From the NCBI GenBank assembly GCA_045616125.1, contig JAZLGC010000060.1:1-64000 (forward strand): a DNA stretch of 64,000 nucleotides. The letters run 5' to 3'. The stretch is from Treponema_I sp045616125 (GTDB taxonomy: Bacteria > Spirochaetota > Spirochaetia > Treponematales > Treponemataceae). The position numbers and the translations under genes were made by a program. The notes under the pieces were generated by a model. That model had not been told where the DNA came from and did no database searches. It saw nothing but the letters and a program-made list of their open reading frames with translations. Within the stretch, counting starts at the first letter, position 1. Each line of letters opens with the position of its first letter. Shown here piece by piece: positions 1 through 8,696 of the stretch.

Positions 1-81
1 GGTCTCATCAAAACTCCACAAATCTACCGGATTGCCAGTACTGTCACTCCTTTCGATTTGTGGCATTCCTGTACAATCTTT

Positions 82-111
82 GTTGCTGTGTAGCATTCAG
101 CAACACTTTTT
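82..111 (+). terminator. Hairpin with T-tract, plus orientation
   Basis: Arms GTTGCTG (82-88) and CAGCAAC (98-104) enclose a 9-nt loop and are followed by ACTTTTT, as in an intrinsic terminator read on the plus strand. The sequence ACGGACATCGCC follows at 112-123. This resembles two other hairpins in the window that are followed by ACGGACATAGCC. No convincing plus-strand gene is visible to its left inside the window. Confidence 0.5.
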
Positions 112-123
112 ACGGACATCGCC
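112..123 (+). repeat. Terminator-linked 12-mer repeat, copy 1 (ACGGACATCGCC)
   Basis: One of three near-identical 12-mers in the window. The others are at 10796-10807 (inverted) and 20189-20200. All three sit directly after a hairpin plus T-tract when read in the hairpin's orientation. This copy has C in place of A at the ninth base. Function is unknown. Confidence 0.5.
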
Positions 124-150
124 TAATTTTTTACGCTACTTGACGGTCGT

Positions 151-1182
151 TTAATTTTCCATAACGAATAAAGCTGGAACAATACCTTCAAAAGAGCGGC
201 TAACGTCGCTTCCATAGTTACTGGCATCACCATCGTTGCTGACGTTGCGCGCGTTGCCATCGTTACTATGGTAAGGCGAGCGCAGCCACCAACTACCACC
301 ACTGGAACTGCTCTGGAAAGCGTAATTTGCAAGGGCATAATCCGTTGGTTTTCGGATTCTTGTATTTCGGTTGCCATACTGATTATAACTTGCAAAACCA
401 TAATCAGTTCTAGTTACTTCCTGTTCGCTGAGCAGGAAGATCTTATCCTGTGTATCTTCGCAGTAATAACTGGTTGCTTGTGATACGTTGTTACCGGCAT
501 CACTGGTACTTCGGGAACTGTTGTCTACGGTTGCCTTCTTTATCATTTCCTGCTGGCTTTCAGTAAAGGCTTGCTGTAAAAAGCCTTTGTCTTTCCAGTC
601 TATGGTATAGCTGTTACGGCTTCCGCCATCGGTAACTAACTGATTATCTGTACCGTTAAGCCATGCACGTACATTGCTGTATTTGTAGTTTTTGGCATAC
701 ACGGTCTTTCCGTTTAAGGTACGGCTGCTGGTTGAACCGTAGTATGGTACGTTTGCAGTAAGTATCCGTTCTGCCAGCAGCAGTCCTTTACTGCTGTATA
801 AAACACGCCAGATAATGGGTTCTACCTTAAAGTATAAAGTTCTGTTTACGGACGAATATTTTATGTAATCACCATTACTATATTGGTATGATCCTGAATT
901 GCCATTTTCAGTTACTTTGGCGTACCAGTTACCATCACTGCCAAGATAATAACGGGCACCGGAAATTTCAGGGTTCACAATGGTTTCGTCAACTGTTACT
1001 GAAGATGCTTTTATGGTCTGAGGGTATACACCAAACTTTACATAGGTGGCACCACTAATTTTGGCAGGTATGGAACTGCTGGTTATACCGTAAGTTGCTA
1101 ATTCTGAACCAGTAAGGACTTTGTACATTCCCAGTTCATCAAAACTTACTTCCAGTGTAATTTTCCAATACACTTTCCTCAC
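151..1182 (-). CDS. DUF6273-like protein, apparently lacking an export signal
   Basis: The 343-residue product has the features I associate with DUF6273 proteins: FKVEPIIWRVL near residue 120, a middle section on element state and editing (LLSEQEVTRTDYGF), and the C-terminal block GSWWLRSP followed by Asn/Asp/Ser/Gly-rich sequence and GIVPALFVMEN. Family members are usually exported and often fused to other surface modules. This one starts at a GTG with CAGGAG five bases upstream and has neither signal peptide nor lipobox, so it may be a 5'-truncated copy or rely on an unseen route. It is the last gene of the minus-strand run from the LamG protein, 24 nt after the phosphatase gene. Biochemical function is unknown. 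The family assignment is from memory of the motif pattern. Confidence 0.7.
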   Translation of the reverse strand: MRKVYWKITLEVSFDELGMYKVLTGSELATYGITSSSIPAKISGATYVKFGVYPQTIKASSVTVDETIVNPEISGARYYLGSDGNWYAKVTENGNSGSYQYSNGDYIKYSSVNRTLYFKVEPIIWRVLYSSKGLLLAERILTANVPYYGSTSSRTLNGKTVYAKNYKYSNVRAWLNGTDNQLVTDGGSRNSYTIDWKDKGFLQQAFTESQQEMIKKATVDNSSRSTSDAGNNVSQATSYYCEDTQDKIFLLSEQEVTRTDYGFASYNQYGNRNTRIRKPTDYALANYAFQSSSSGGSWWLRSPYHSNDGNARNVSNDGDASNYGSDVSRSFEGIVPALFVMEN

Positions 1183-1206
1183 GAAAACTCCTGATACAGA
1201 CTCAAT

Positions 1207-1971
1207 CTAACCATTAAATACCGTAGTAAAATAGCCGCTGGGTGACACCGGTTCGCCAGCTTCAACCAGATGGCGGCAGTCGCCCATGACCTGAACACGG
1301 AATGTGGCGGTGCCGGGTTCCCGTTCTTCTGCGTTCATGACTGTGACTGACGTGGTTGGACAGAAGAAGTTCTGCAGCAGGGGAAGCATAGGCATGCCGG
1401 TCAGGTGGCTTATCATGGCGGCAGTCATGCCGAAATGGCACACAAAAACCAGGGTAATATCATCGTTTTCAGTACCTTTGTCGGTGCCGGTATTATGACT
1501 GGTGTAATACAAAGGGGTGCTGGTAATCCGGTCACCCGTATCATCGGCACGGCAGTAGCCATAATGGGATAGAACGTCATCAAGGCCCTGTGCCATATCC
1601 CGATAGCGCTTTTCACCGTCAGAATTACAGAACGGTTCCACATTCCACCATTCACGGCGTGACCAGTCTGAATGTGCGGTAAACACACGGGGCATCCAGT
1701 CCCAAGCACCCACCTTGGTGCCGGTATCAGGACTTTCAACCATAAAGTAAATCTCTTCCAACCAAGGTAGGGTGGTACCTTCCATCCCCAGCTTTTTCAG
1801 GCTGAAACTGGCGGTATCCTGAGCTCTTCCTAAGGGCGACACAAAAACCTGGGTAATTCCGGTCCAGTTCCCTACTCTGCCACTCAGAATTTCAGCCTCT
1901 CTCCAGCCCTTTTCAGTCAGTGAATCGTGCTGGTAATCCGGGTCTCCATGGCGGATAAAAATCAATCTCAT
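1207..1971 (-). CDS. Histidine phosphatase (phosphoglycerate mutase-like) family protein
   Basis: The 254-residue protein opens with MRLIFIRHGD, the RHG motif with the phospho-accepting His8. It continues with SPLGRAQDTA (residues 45-54, phosphate-pocket Arg) and CHFG (178-181), the second conserved His. These define the histidine phosphatase superfamily, which removes or transfers phosphate from sugars, nucleotides or proteins. Substrate cannot be read from the sequence. It begins directly after the TPR gene's stop codon with no gap, so it is almost certainly translated from the same mRNA. It lies 24 nt upstream of the DUF6273-like gene. The insert between the two catalytic halves (about 90-170) is Trp- and Asp-rich and longer than in small phosphoglycerate mutases. 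No signal peptide, so probably cytoplasmic. Confidence 0.85.
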   Translation of the reverse strand: MRLIFIRHGDPDYQHDSLTEKGWREAEILSGRVGNWTGITQVFVSPLGRAQDTASFSLKKLGMEGTTLPWLEEIYFMVESPDTGTKVGAWDWMPRVFTAHSDWSRREWWNVEPFCNSDGEKRYRDMAQGLDDVLSHYGYCRADDTGDRITSTPLYYTSHNTGTDKGTENDDITLVFVCHFGMTAAMISHLTGMPMLPLLQNFFCPTTSVTVMNAEEREPGTATFRVQVMGDCRHLVEAGEPVSPSGYFTTVFNG

Positions 1972-4900
1972 CTACTGCCAATCCTGAGTTTCTTTGGTTT
2001 GAAAATAGTCAGTTACCCGGTCCAGCTGGTACTGCATGGCTTCGGACTGAGCTGAATCCGGCAGCATACCGGTAAGGGAACGCATATATTCCATGGTCTT
2101 TAACAGACTTGGCGTTCTGGCAGGTTTTTCCGGAATAATGCCACCTGTTTCCCGGATAGCAGTAGCGGCTGCCAGTAAACCTGGCCGACCGTTCAGGCGG
2201 GCAATAACATAGTCAAGTTTCAGCCGGTTCAGACTGTGAGTAAAGACATCGTTTTTTTCTTTAGGCAGCCATTCTGACAGGTCACGCAGTGCACTGAACA
2301 TGTCTGCTGCCGTTTTGAATTCCGGACGTTCTTCAGACTTGAACACAATTTTCTGCAGTACAGTCCCTACGGTCTCACAGGTACGGGCCTCTGGATCCGG
2401 GTTGTCTGATGCAAGGCTTGCAACGTTGGCAAGTTCATCAAGACTCAGGGTTTCGGAGCCGTCATCAAAGCCGTTGCTAAATTCTTGTGGTTCTGTCGGA
2501 GCCGCAAAAACGTCAGAAATATCAGGTTCTGAAGAGGCATCGGAAGCCGCAAAAGCATCAGGCACTTCTGATTCTTCCAGATCACCATCACCCTCATCCC
2601 CAATAACATCTGAAATCGTAGGAACTTCAGTCAGTTCGTACAACTCATCATCATCCAGAGGATCTGCAATTAAATCATCAACGGTTGGAATAGCATCTTC
2701 CGAAGTATCACGATCGCCGGGGAATTCATCATCGTCATTGAGAATATCATCAAAAATATTTTCATGATTCATATCATCATTATCCTGAACATCATTCTGA
2801 CCGTTGTCAGAAGCTTCATCGCCGGCAGAAAGAATATCGTTATCCGATGGTTCTACTTCAATAATCTCATCTTCCTCAAACTCTTCCGGAATTTCCTCTG
2901 TTGTAAAACCTGCTTCATCTTCATCATCATTCAGTATCGGTTCACTGAACTCTGCAGTGTTATCTGCCGGTTCCATTTCTTTCTGTGGTTCGTCTTTCAT
3001 TTCGGTTTCAGGTGCTGCAGGTGCAGGTGTTACCGGCTGAGCTGTTGGTACTGGAGCAGGTGCTGCAGGTTCTGGATTCTGATATACAGGTGCAGTCTGA
3101 TACGGATATGGTGAGGGCGGTGTATAAGGTCGTGCTACTGGCTCTGGAGGAATCTGTTCCATGACCGTATCATCATCCTGGTAGCCAGAGCCATTTACAT
3201 CAAGGGTAGAATACGCTTCTTCCGGGTCGTAGTTCTGATGACTACCCTCTGCATAGGGATCATAATCAAGCTTTCCATCTCTGGTGGGAACATATTCTGT
3301 AGGCATATCATCATCGATAAGCCCAAAATCGCCACGTTCATCTTTCAAGGTCTTGCTGTATACTTCTTCATCAATAGGTCTAAGGAACTCATCGGGTTGT
3401 ACATCAAAGACCAGATTTTCAAAGGGATCAACCGGGGCAGCATCAGGTTCTACCTCAAACTGTAACAGCTGGTCATAATCGATGGTTTCAAGGGATTCGA
3501 TTTCTGCAGCCAGTTCATCAGAAATTGGAACGGGAGCCATCAGCGGTTCTGACATACGGTTCTGTACGCTGTTTTCATAGAGAGAAAGAGATCGTTGAAT
3601 TGATTCAGCATCACCATTTTTGGCATTTTCAGAGAGAATATCGGTCATAAGAGCCGTAATTTCAGCTTTCTCCGTATTATCATTACCTACACGCTGTACA
3701 CTGGCCAGAATAATCGGGTTGTTTTCATCATATTCCAGGGCTTTTTTGTACATGGCAAGAGCTTCTTCCGGATTTCCCTGTTTCTCGTATACATCGCCAC
3801 GTAATGTAAGCGCAACGGAATCGTTTTCATGTTTATCAAGATAACGGTCAAGGTTTGCAGCAGCTTCCTCATACTGTTGATTCAAAAGGAACTGCCATGC
3901 TGAATCACGCATATAGGTGATATTTGACGGCTCAAGCTCTGAAATGCGCTGAAAACAGCCGTTAGCCTTATCAAGATGGCCGCTTCTTACAAAGTATTGG
4001 GCAAGCATATTCAGGTAATCGGTGTTATTCAGATTGGTCTTATACATGCCACGAAGCTTTTCGCCAGCCTCTTCAAGCCGTTTCTGATCAATAAGAAGTT
4101 TACAATACCGCAGTTCATATTCAAGATTACCAGGAGCAAGTTCTTCCATGCGCTGGATTTTCTTCATTGCTTCTGCATTGCGTCCCTGCTTTTCATACAA
4201 CAGTTCAAGACCGTTAAGGGCGCTCATATTATCACCATCAATATCAAGAGCCGTTTCGTAACTGTCTTCTGCAGTGTTGTATTTCCCCTGTTTCACGCTT
4301 AGATTACCCTTGGAACTGTGTAATTCAGGAGAGTTCGGGTTGATTTTGATAGCCTGTTCCAGAATGGAATCACATTTTGAAAGGTCTTTGCTGTGCATAA
4401 GCAGTTCAGCATACCCATTCATGGCATCTTCCCAACCCGGTTTCGATTTCAAAGCGTTTTCATAGCTGAGTTTTGCTTCCTGTTCTTTTCCCAAGGCCTG
4501 ATAACTTCTGGCTGAATTAAGGTGAAGAATAGGATGATTTGGATCAATTTGAAGAGCCCGCCAGTACGATTGCAGTGCACGGGTATGATTGCCGCGGAGA
4601 GCCTGAATACTGCCGATATGATTTATAGCCAGTACGTCATTGGGATTTACTTCCAGAACTTCGTTGAAACACTCTTCAGCAGCATCGTAACGACCTGCCA
4701 GTTTATAGGTATGCCCAAGATTATAGTTAATCTGAGCCGTATCTGTTGAAATCATCAACCCTTTTTCAAGAACTGCAATGGATTTATCGAATTCACCGAT
4801 GCGGCGGTAGATACCACCCAATTCATTGAGCGCATGAATGTTACTGCCATCAAGGGAAAGGACCTGATTAAAGGGTTCGATGGCCTTACTATCCAGTCCA

Positions 4901-5064
4901 GCCTTAACGTAGCAGTTACCAAGTTCAGACCAGAGTTCAACGTCTCCGGGATTTTTTTCCAAAGCCTGCCGTAAAAGACGGGTTGCCATGGCAAAGTCCC
5001 GTGAAAGTTTTGCATTCTGAACCCGCTGTAATACTATTTCTGTTGCTTTGTCTGACATATCCAT
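1972..5064 (-). CDS. Large tetratricopeptide-repeat protein with acidic linker
   Basis: A 1030-residue protein in three parts. Residues about 1-460 are a continuous array of TPR helices (repeats such as ALEKNPGDVELWSELGNCY, with conserved W/L, G, Y, A and P positions). Residues about 500-860 are a low-complexity acidic and Pro-rich region with many Glu/Asp runs and a PAPVPTAQPVTPAPAAP stretch. Residues about 880-1030 are a folded-looking C-terminal region of unknown family. TPR arrays hold protein complexes together. There is no signal peptide, so it is predicted cytoplasmic. The start ATG is preceded by GGAG and lies 19 nt after the LamG gene. The phosphatase gene abuts its stop. Translational coupling suggests the three act together, but the process is not evident. 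Confidence 0.85.
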   Translation of the reverse strand: MDMSDKATEIVLQRVQNAKLSRDFAMATRLLRQALEKNPGDVELWSELGNCYVKAGLDSKAIEPFNQVLSLDGSNIHALNELGGIYRRIGEFDKSIAVLEKGLMISTDTAQINYNLGHTYKLAGRYDAAEECFNEVLEVNPNDVLAINHIGSIQALRGNHTRALQSYWRALQIDPNHPILHLNSARSYQALGKEQEAKLSYENALKSKPGWEDAMNGYAELLMHSKDLSKCDSILEQAIKINPNSPELHSSKGNLSVKQGKYNTAEDSYETALDIDGDNMSALNGLELLYEKQGRNAEAMKKIQRMEELAPGNLEYELRYCKLLIDQKRLEEAGEKLRGMYKTNLNNTDYLNMLAQYFVRSGHLDKANGCFQRISELEPSNITYMRDSAWQFLLNQQYEEAAANLDRYLDKHENDSVALTLRGDVYEKQGNPEEALAMYKKALEYDENNPIILASVQRVGNDNTEKAEITALMTDILSENAKNGDAESIQRSLSLYENSVQNRMSEPLMAPVPISDELAAEIESLETIDYDQLLQFEVEPDAAPVDPFENLVFDVQPDEFLRPIDEEVYSKTLKDERGDFGLIDDDMPTEYVPTRDGKLDYDPYAEGSHQNYDPEEAYSTLDVNGSGYQDDDTVMEQIPPEPVARPYTPPSPYPYQTAPVYQNPEPAAPAPVPTAQPVTPAPAAPETEMKDEPQKEMEPADNTAEFSEPILNDDEDEAGFTTEEIPEEFEEDEIIEVEPSDNDILSAGDEASDNGQNDVQDNDDMNHENIFDDILNDDDEFPGDRDTSEDAIPTVDDLIADPLDDDELYELTEVPTISDVIGDEGDGDLEESEVPDAFAASDASSEPDISDVFAAPTEPQEFSNGFDDGSETLSLDELANVASLASDNPDPEARTCETVGTVLQKIVFKSEERPEFKTAADMFSALRDLSEWLPKEKNDVFTHSLNRLKLDYVIARLNGRPGLLAAATAIRETGGIIPEKPARTPSLLKTMEYMRSLTGMLPDSAQSEAMQYQLDRVTDYFQTKETQDWQ

Positions 5065-5083
5065 AACACTCCGTTCGTTATAC

Positions 5084-6619
5084 TTAATTCTTTACTGATC
5101 CTGGACGGGCATACACTTCCGAAGATAATGGTCCGTACACAACAGGTTTTTCGCCAGAATAGGCACATACCGCAAAATAATACATTTTGCCATTCTGCAA
5201 TCCGGTAATGGTGACTGTAGAAAGATTTCCGCAATCAACCGGACTTACCCCTTCAAGGGCACAGGTTCCCAGATATTCTCCAGGACGTTCACCATAGTAC
5301 ACCAGATATCCACCGATTTTTTCTGAACTGGAAGCACCTGTAGGTGAATCTTTCCATGACAAGGTTACACTGCCATTTCCAGATACGGCACGGATGTTGT
5401 AGGGGGCAAAAGGCCGTTCCCTGTTTTCGTAATTAATATCAAATCCACTTACCACAGGCGAATAGGATCCGGTGCCATCAGTGAACAGACATCCCTTAAT
5501 CTGAAAATAACTGTTATACCCGGACTGCAGCGAAGCAATATTCTGTCCGCTGGTGAACTGGTGCCATTCTGGCTCTGTTTCAGTCCAACCATAGGGTTGA
5601 TTACTCCAGCGGATATAATATGAAGTGTCAGTCTGTTCCGGCAGATTTGCAGTTACCGTTATAGAATTAATTTTAATCCCATTTTCTGAAACTTCAAACT
5701 GTCTTGTTACAAAGATTCCTCCATCGGCATAATAACGGTCAAACAAATCTGCCTGACGTTCTGCCGTATTTACCGCTTCACGGAGAATACAGAAATCATC
5801 AAGGTACCCTGCATATCGGGAACAAAGGGTAACATCGGCCACAACCCCAAGACGGGCAGGATACATGGTTCCTGATTCACGACCCGTATCAGTAACATAG
5901 CACATATCTTCAAGACGGCCGTTTACTGAATATTCCAGAAGGCCAGAGTCTGCATCATAAACCAGCTGATGAAATGACCATTCTTCAGGAACAAGAACTG
6001 ATTTTCCTTCCAGCTGAACCGTATGATTTTCATCGGAATAGGTATCAAATACATTGGTAAATAACCATGTCATATGGTTACTTTCAAAATCAGCATTAAT
6101 CATCTGATACAGTGAATAATTTGCAAGATTTCTTGATGAACGCCATGCAAAAATCTGTTCACCACTGTCAACAACTGCAGGATTCAGCCAAAAGCCGATG
6201 GTAAACGAGCCGGCAAGGCCCTGCTTTCCGAATAAGGCCCGATTTGTACCTTTCAGTACCAGCCCGCCTTCTCCACGGAACAAGGCAGCTTTTCCATGGG
6301 AATGAGACTGTTCTACAATCAGCATATGATCACCCGATACTGCTGCTACATTATAATTGCCGGCATCATCAACTAAGCGGCCCGAATCAAAATCAAGCAG
6401 TATGTCAGTGGTGGCAGTTACTTCCAGTTCCCGTTCTGCAATTGCCCATGCAGCGCAGCCTTCTTTACCGTCAGCCTGTGTAATGTGGTATTCTTTTGAA
6501 AGTCCGTTCCAGCCCGATTTGTTTCCCAGAGTATATACGCCGCTTTCAGCTGTTACCGGTAACAGACACAGACACGTCAGCAGAGAAATCACACAGATAA
6601 ACCTTACTTTTTCATTCAT
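5084..6619 (-). CDS. Exported LamG-like / fibronectin type III protein
   Basis: Starting at 6619 the product is 511 residues. It opens with a signal peptide (MNEKVRFICVISLLTCLCLL, then PVTAES). Residues about 60-300 resemble a LamG/concanavalin-type jelly roll, with GLAGSFTIGFWLNP and a later YAGYLDDFCIL typical of that fold. About 400-505 is a fibronectin type III domain (VTLSWKDSP, GYLVYYGE, TITGLQNGKMYYFAVCAY). The two domains suggest carbohydrate or protein binding outside the cytoplasmic membrane. An upstream in-frame ATG at 6631 would put four residues before this start. I prefer 6619 because a -10-like TATGAT (6627-6632) ends 7 nt before it, and 6631 would lie inside that box. It is divergent from uvrC and first in the minus operon. 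Confidence 0.8.
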   Translation of the reverse strand: MNEKVRFICVISLLTCLCLLPVTAESGVYTLGNKSGWNGLSKEYHITQADGKEGCAAWAIAERELEVTATTDILLDFDSGRLVDDAGNYNVAAVSGDHMLIVEQSHSHGKAALFRGEGGLVLKGTNRALFGKQGLAGSFTIGFWLNPAVVDSGEQIFAWRSSRNLANYSLYQMINADFESNHMTWLFTNVFDTYSDENHTVQLEGKSVLVPEEWSFHQLVYDADSGLLEYSVNGRLEDMCYVTDTGRESGTMYPARLGVVADVTLCSRYAGYLDDFCILREAVNTAERQADLFDRYYADGGIFVTRQFEVSENGIKINSITVTANLPEQTDTSYYIRWSNQPYGWTETEPEWHQFTSGQNIASLQSGYNSYFQIKGCLFTDGTGSYSPVVSGFDINYENRERPFAPYNIRAVSGNGSVTLSWKDSPTGASSSEKIGGYLVYYGERPGEYLGTCALEGVSPVDCGNLSTVTITGLQNGKMYYFAVCAYSGEKPVVYGPLSSEVYARPGSVKN

Positions 6620-6625
6620 TTTCAG

Positions 6626-6632
6626 TATCATA
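6626..6632. promoter_or_regulatory. Shared, overlapping -10 boxes for uvrC and the LamG gene
   Basis: The heptamer TATCATA reads as TATCAT on the plus strand, ending 6 nt before the uvrC ATG. It reads as TATGAT on the minus strand, ending 7 nt before the LamG-protein ATG. The two start codons are only 18 bp apart, with no room for leaders or Shine-Dalgarno sequences. RNA polymerase could occupy only one direction at a time. The -35 matches are weak on both sides. Confidence 0.5.
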
Positions 6633-6637
6633 ACAGT

Positions 6638-8635
6638 ATGAGCACAGACAAATCACGACGGGAAGTACTTCACGAAACAGCCTTAAAGGCGCCACACCAG
6701 AGCGGGGTCTATTTATGGCGCAACGAGGAAGGTACCGTACTGTACGTCGGGAAAGCTAAAAGTCTGAAAAACCGTCTGTCCTCCTATTTCTCCGGTAATA
6801 AAGATATCAAAACCCGGACGCTGATTTCCCGGGCTTATTCCATTGAATACATCGTTACTCCCAACGAATATGAAGCATTCGTTCTGGAAAATAATCTGAT
6901 AAAGCAGTATACGCCTCATTTCAATATTGATCTGAAAGACGACAAAACGTACCCGCTCCTCAGAATAACCAATGAAAAATTTCCCCGGGTGTTCAAAACA
7001 CGCCAGATTGTAAAGGACGGTTCACGGTATTTTGGTCCCTACCCTAACGTATGGGCACTGGACACTTTCATTCAGGCACTACACACTTTATATCCCCTGC
7101 GACAGTGTCACCGTTTCAAGGCAAAAGATTCGCCCTGTCTGTACTACCACATAGGAAAGTGTTCTGCGCCCTGCTGCAACAAAATTTCCGCAGAGTCCTA
7201 CAGTTCATTTATCGGAGAAATCTGCTCTTTTCTTGACGAAGATTCCACCAGGACCTGTGAAAATATAGAAAAAAAGATGAAGGAAGCCGCCAAGGCCCTG
7301 CAATTTGAAAAAGCTGCAAAACTCCGCGATGCCCTGAAAGCCGTAAAAGAGTTGAATTCAAATATAACGGTTAACGACTTTGATCCTGAGGGACGCGACT
7401 ACATTGCGTTTGCTCAGGAAGGCAGCCTTGTTTCTTTCGCCGTTCTCTGTATGCGAAATGGTCATCTGGTTGCCCGGGAACGGTACCGTGCACACAGCCT
7501 GAAAGAAGACGATGAAATCATCACGGAGTTTTTCAGCGCTTACTATACCGATGCTGATAAAATACCGGCATTGATCTTTGTGCCACCGAAGACAGACGTA
7601 ACGCTGCTGAAACAATGGATTAAGGAGACGTACCGGAGGCCTGCACGCATTATTCTGATTGGTGGGAAAAGCGCACTGGCTTCTGAAAGCCGGCATCTGG
7701 CAGCGTGGAATATGGCTCAGCAGAATGCAAAAGAAGACTTGATTCGTGCCGTACGGGAACGGGGCGATATGCCTGCCATGCGGGAACTGCAGCGGGTCCT
7801 TGATCTGCCACGGCTTCCGGTGCGTATAGAAGGCTTCGATATTGCCCATATCGGCGGTAAGTTTCCCGTTGCTTCCCTTATCAGTTTTTACAACGGTAAT
7901 CCGGATAAAAAGAACTACCGGTATTTTCGTCTGAAGACAACAGACGGTTACATTGACGACTTTGCCAGCATGAAAGAAGCTGTATCCCGCCGCTATACCC
8001 GTCTTCTGAACGATGGTGAAGAACTGCCGGACCTTATCATGATTGATGGTGGTATCGGTCAAGTAAATGCGGTAAACGAGATTATTGAAGCACTGGGATT
8101 AAGCATTCCCATTGTCGGACTTGCAAAACGGGATGAAGAGCTGTACAAGCCTGGCAACAGTACTCCCGTATGCCTGCCGAAACATAATGATGGTTTACGG
8201 TTATTGCAGCGGGTCCGAGACGAAACCCACCGCTTTGCTACCAGCCGGAACCAGCGTCTCCGCACAAAGGAAAACGTTGTATCCCGTTTTGAAATGCTGC
8301 CCCATATCGGGCCAAAACGAGCACGGATTATTATGGATACCTGGGGAACCTTATCTGACTTTACAGCAGCCATGGAACTGGAACCGGAAACTGTTGCTTC
8401 CCGGCTTTCACTGAACACTGCAGATGTGGCTGAAGCCCTTGCAGGTGCGAAAGTAATGCTTGAAACTGCTGAAAACAAACGCGCTGCCGGTGCTGACCGA
8501 TTCCAGCCGATTCCTGTCAGCAATACAGTGCAGGCAGAAACCATGTCATCACTGGCAAGTCTTGCTATCTCAGACGAAGGAGAATCCGGGGAAACTCCCC
8601 TCGCCGCCGAAGACCCCAGCGACATTTATAAATAA
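6638..8635 (+). CDS. uvrC: Excinuclease ABC subunit C
   Basis: The 665-residue protein has the UvrC order. An N-terminal GIY-YIG nuclease (GVY at 23-25, YVGKAKSLKNRL at 36-47) makes the 3' incision. A Cys cluster follows (KCSAPCC near 174-180). A UVR motif (about 208-238, FEKAAKLRDAL) contacts UvrB. The RNase H-like 5' nuclease follows (IEGFDIAHIGG near 400, DLIMIDGG later). Helix-hairpin-helix DNA binding comes near 552 (LPHIGPKRA). It acts in nucleotide-excision repair with UvrA and UvrB. About 50 residues after the HhH are extra and low in conservation-like features. The ATG at 6638 has no Shine-Dalgarno. TATCAT ends 6 nt upstream, suggesting a leaderless mRNA. Identity is secure. Confidence 0.97.
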   Translation: MSTDKSRREVLHETALKAPHQSGVYLWRNEEGTVLYVGKAKSLKNRLSSYFSGNKDIKTRTLISRAYSIEYIVTPNEYEAFVLENNLIKQYTPHFNIDLKDDKTYPLLRITNEKFPRVFKTRQIVKDGSRYFGPYPNVWALDTFIQALHTLYPLRQCHRFKAKDSPCLYYHIGKCSAPCCNKISAESYSSFIGEICSFLDEDSTRTCENIEKKMKEAAKALQFEKAAKLRDALKAVKELNSNITVNDFDPEGRDYIAFAQEGSLVSFAVLCMRNGHLVARERYRAHSLKEDDEIITEFFSAYYTDADKIPALIFVPPKTDVTLLKQWIKETYRRPARIILIGGKSALASESRHLAAWNMAQQNAKEDLIRAVRERGDMPAMRELQRVLDLPRLPVRIEGFDIAHIGGKFPVASLISFYNGNPDKKNYRYFRLKTTDGYIDDFASMKEAVSRRYTRLLNDGEELPDLIMIDGGIGQVNAVNEIIEALGLSIPIVGLAKRDEELYKPGNSTPVCLPKHNDGLRLLQRVRDETHRFATSRNQRLRTKENVVSRFEMLPHIGPKRARIIMDTWGTLSDFTAAMELEPETVASRLSLNTADVAEALAGAKVMLETAENKRAAGADRFQPIPVSNTVQAETMSSLASLAISDEGESGETPLAAEDPSDIYK

Positions 8636-8661
8636 ATTCCCTTTTTTCGTACTTTTTCTGT

Positions 8662-8690
8662 TTGCGAAGTGACACTCTTCAGAGTATCAT
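8662..8690 (+). promoter_or_regulatory. Promoter for the PilZ gene (leaderless)
   Basis: TTGCGA (8662-8667), a 17-bp spacer and TATCAT (8685-8690) form a good sigma70-type pair. The -10 ends 6 nt before the GTG start at 8697, so transcription should start at or next to the start codon. Confidence 0.6.
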
Positions 8691-8696
8691 TTATTC

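Noticed and set aside
1..96. Possible minus-strand gene start (MLHSNKDCTG and following) running off the left edge
   Set aside because: Only 32 codons are visible, the start codon lies inside the loop of a terminator-like hairpin, and no ribosome site or promoter is convincing.
2300..3478. Several long plus-strand open frames opposite the TPR gene
   Set aside because: They are mirror frames of the acidic low-complexity coding region (Ser-rich and Ile/Phe-rich translations) with no start signals.
7358..8625. Long minus-strand frames opposite uvrC
   Set aside because: The uvrC protein is complete and conserved in motifs. The opposite frames have no family features or start signals.
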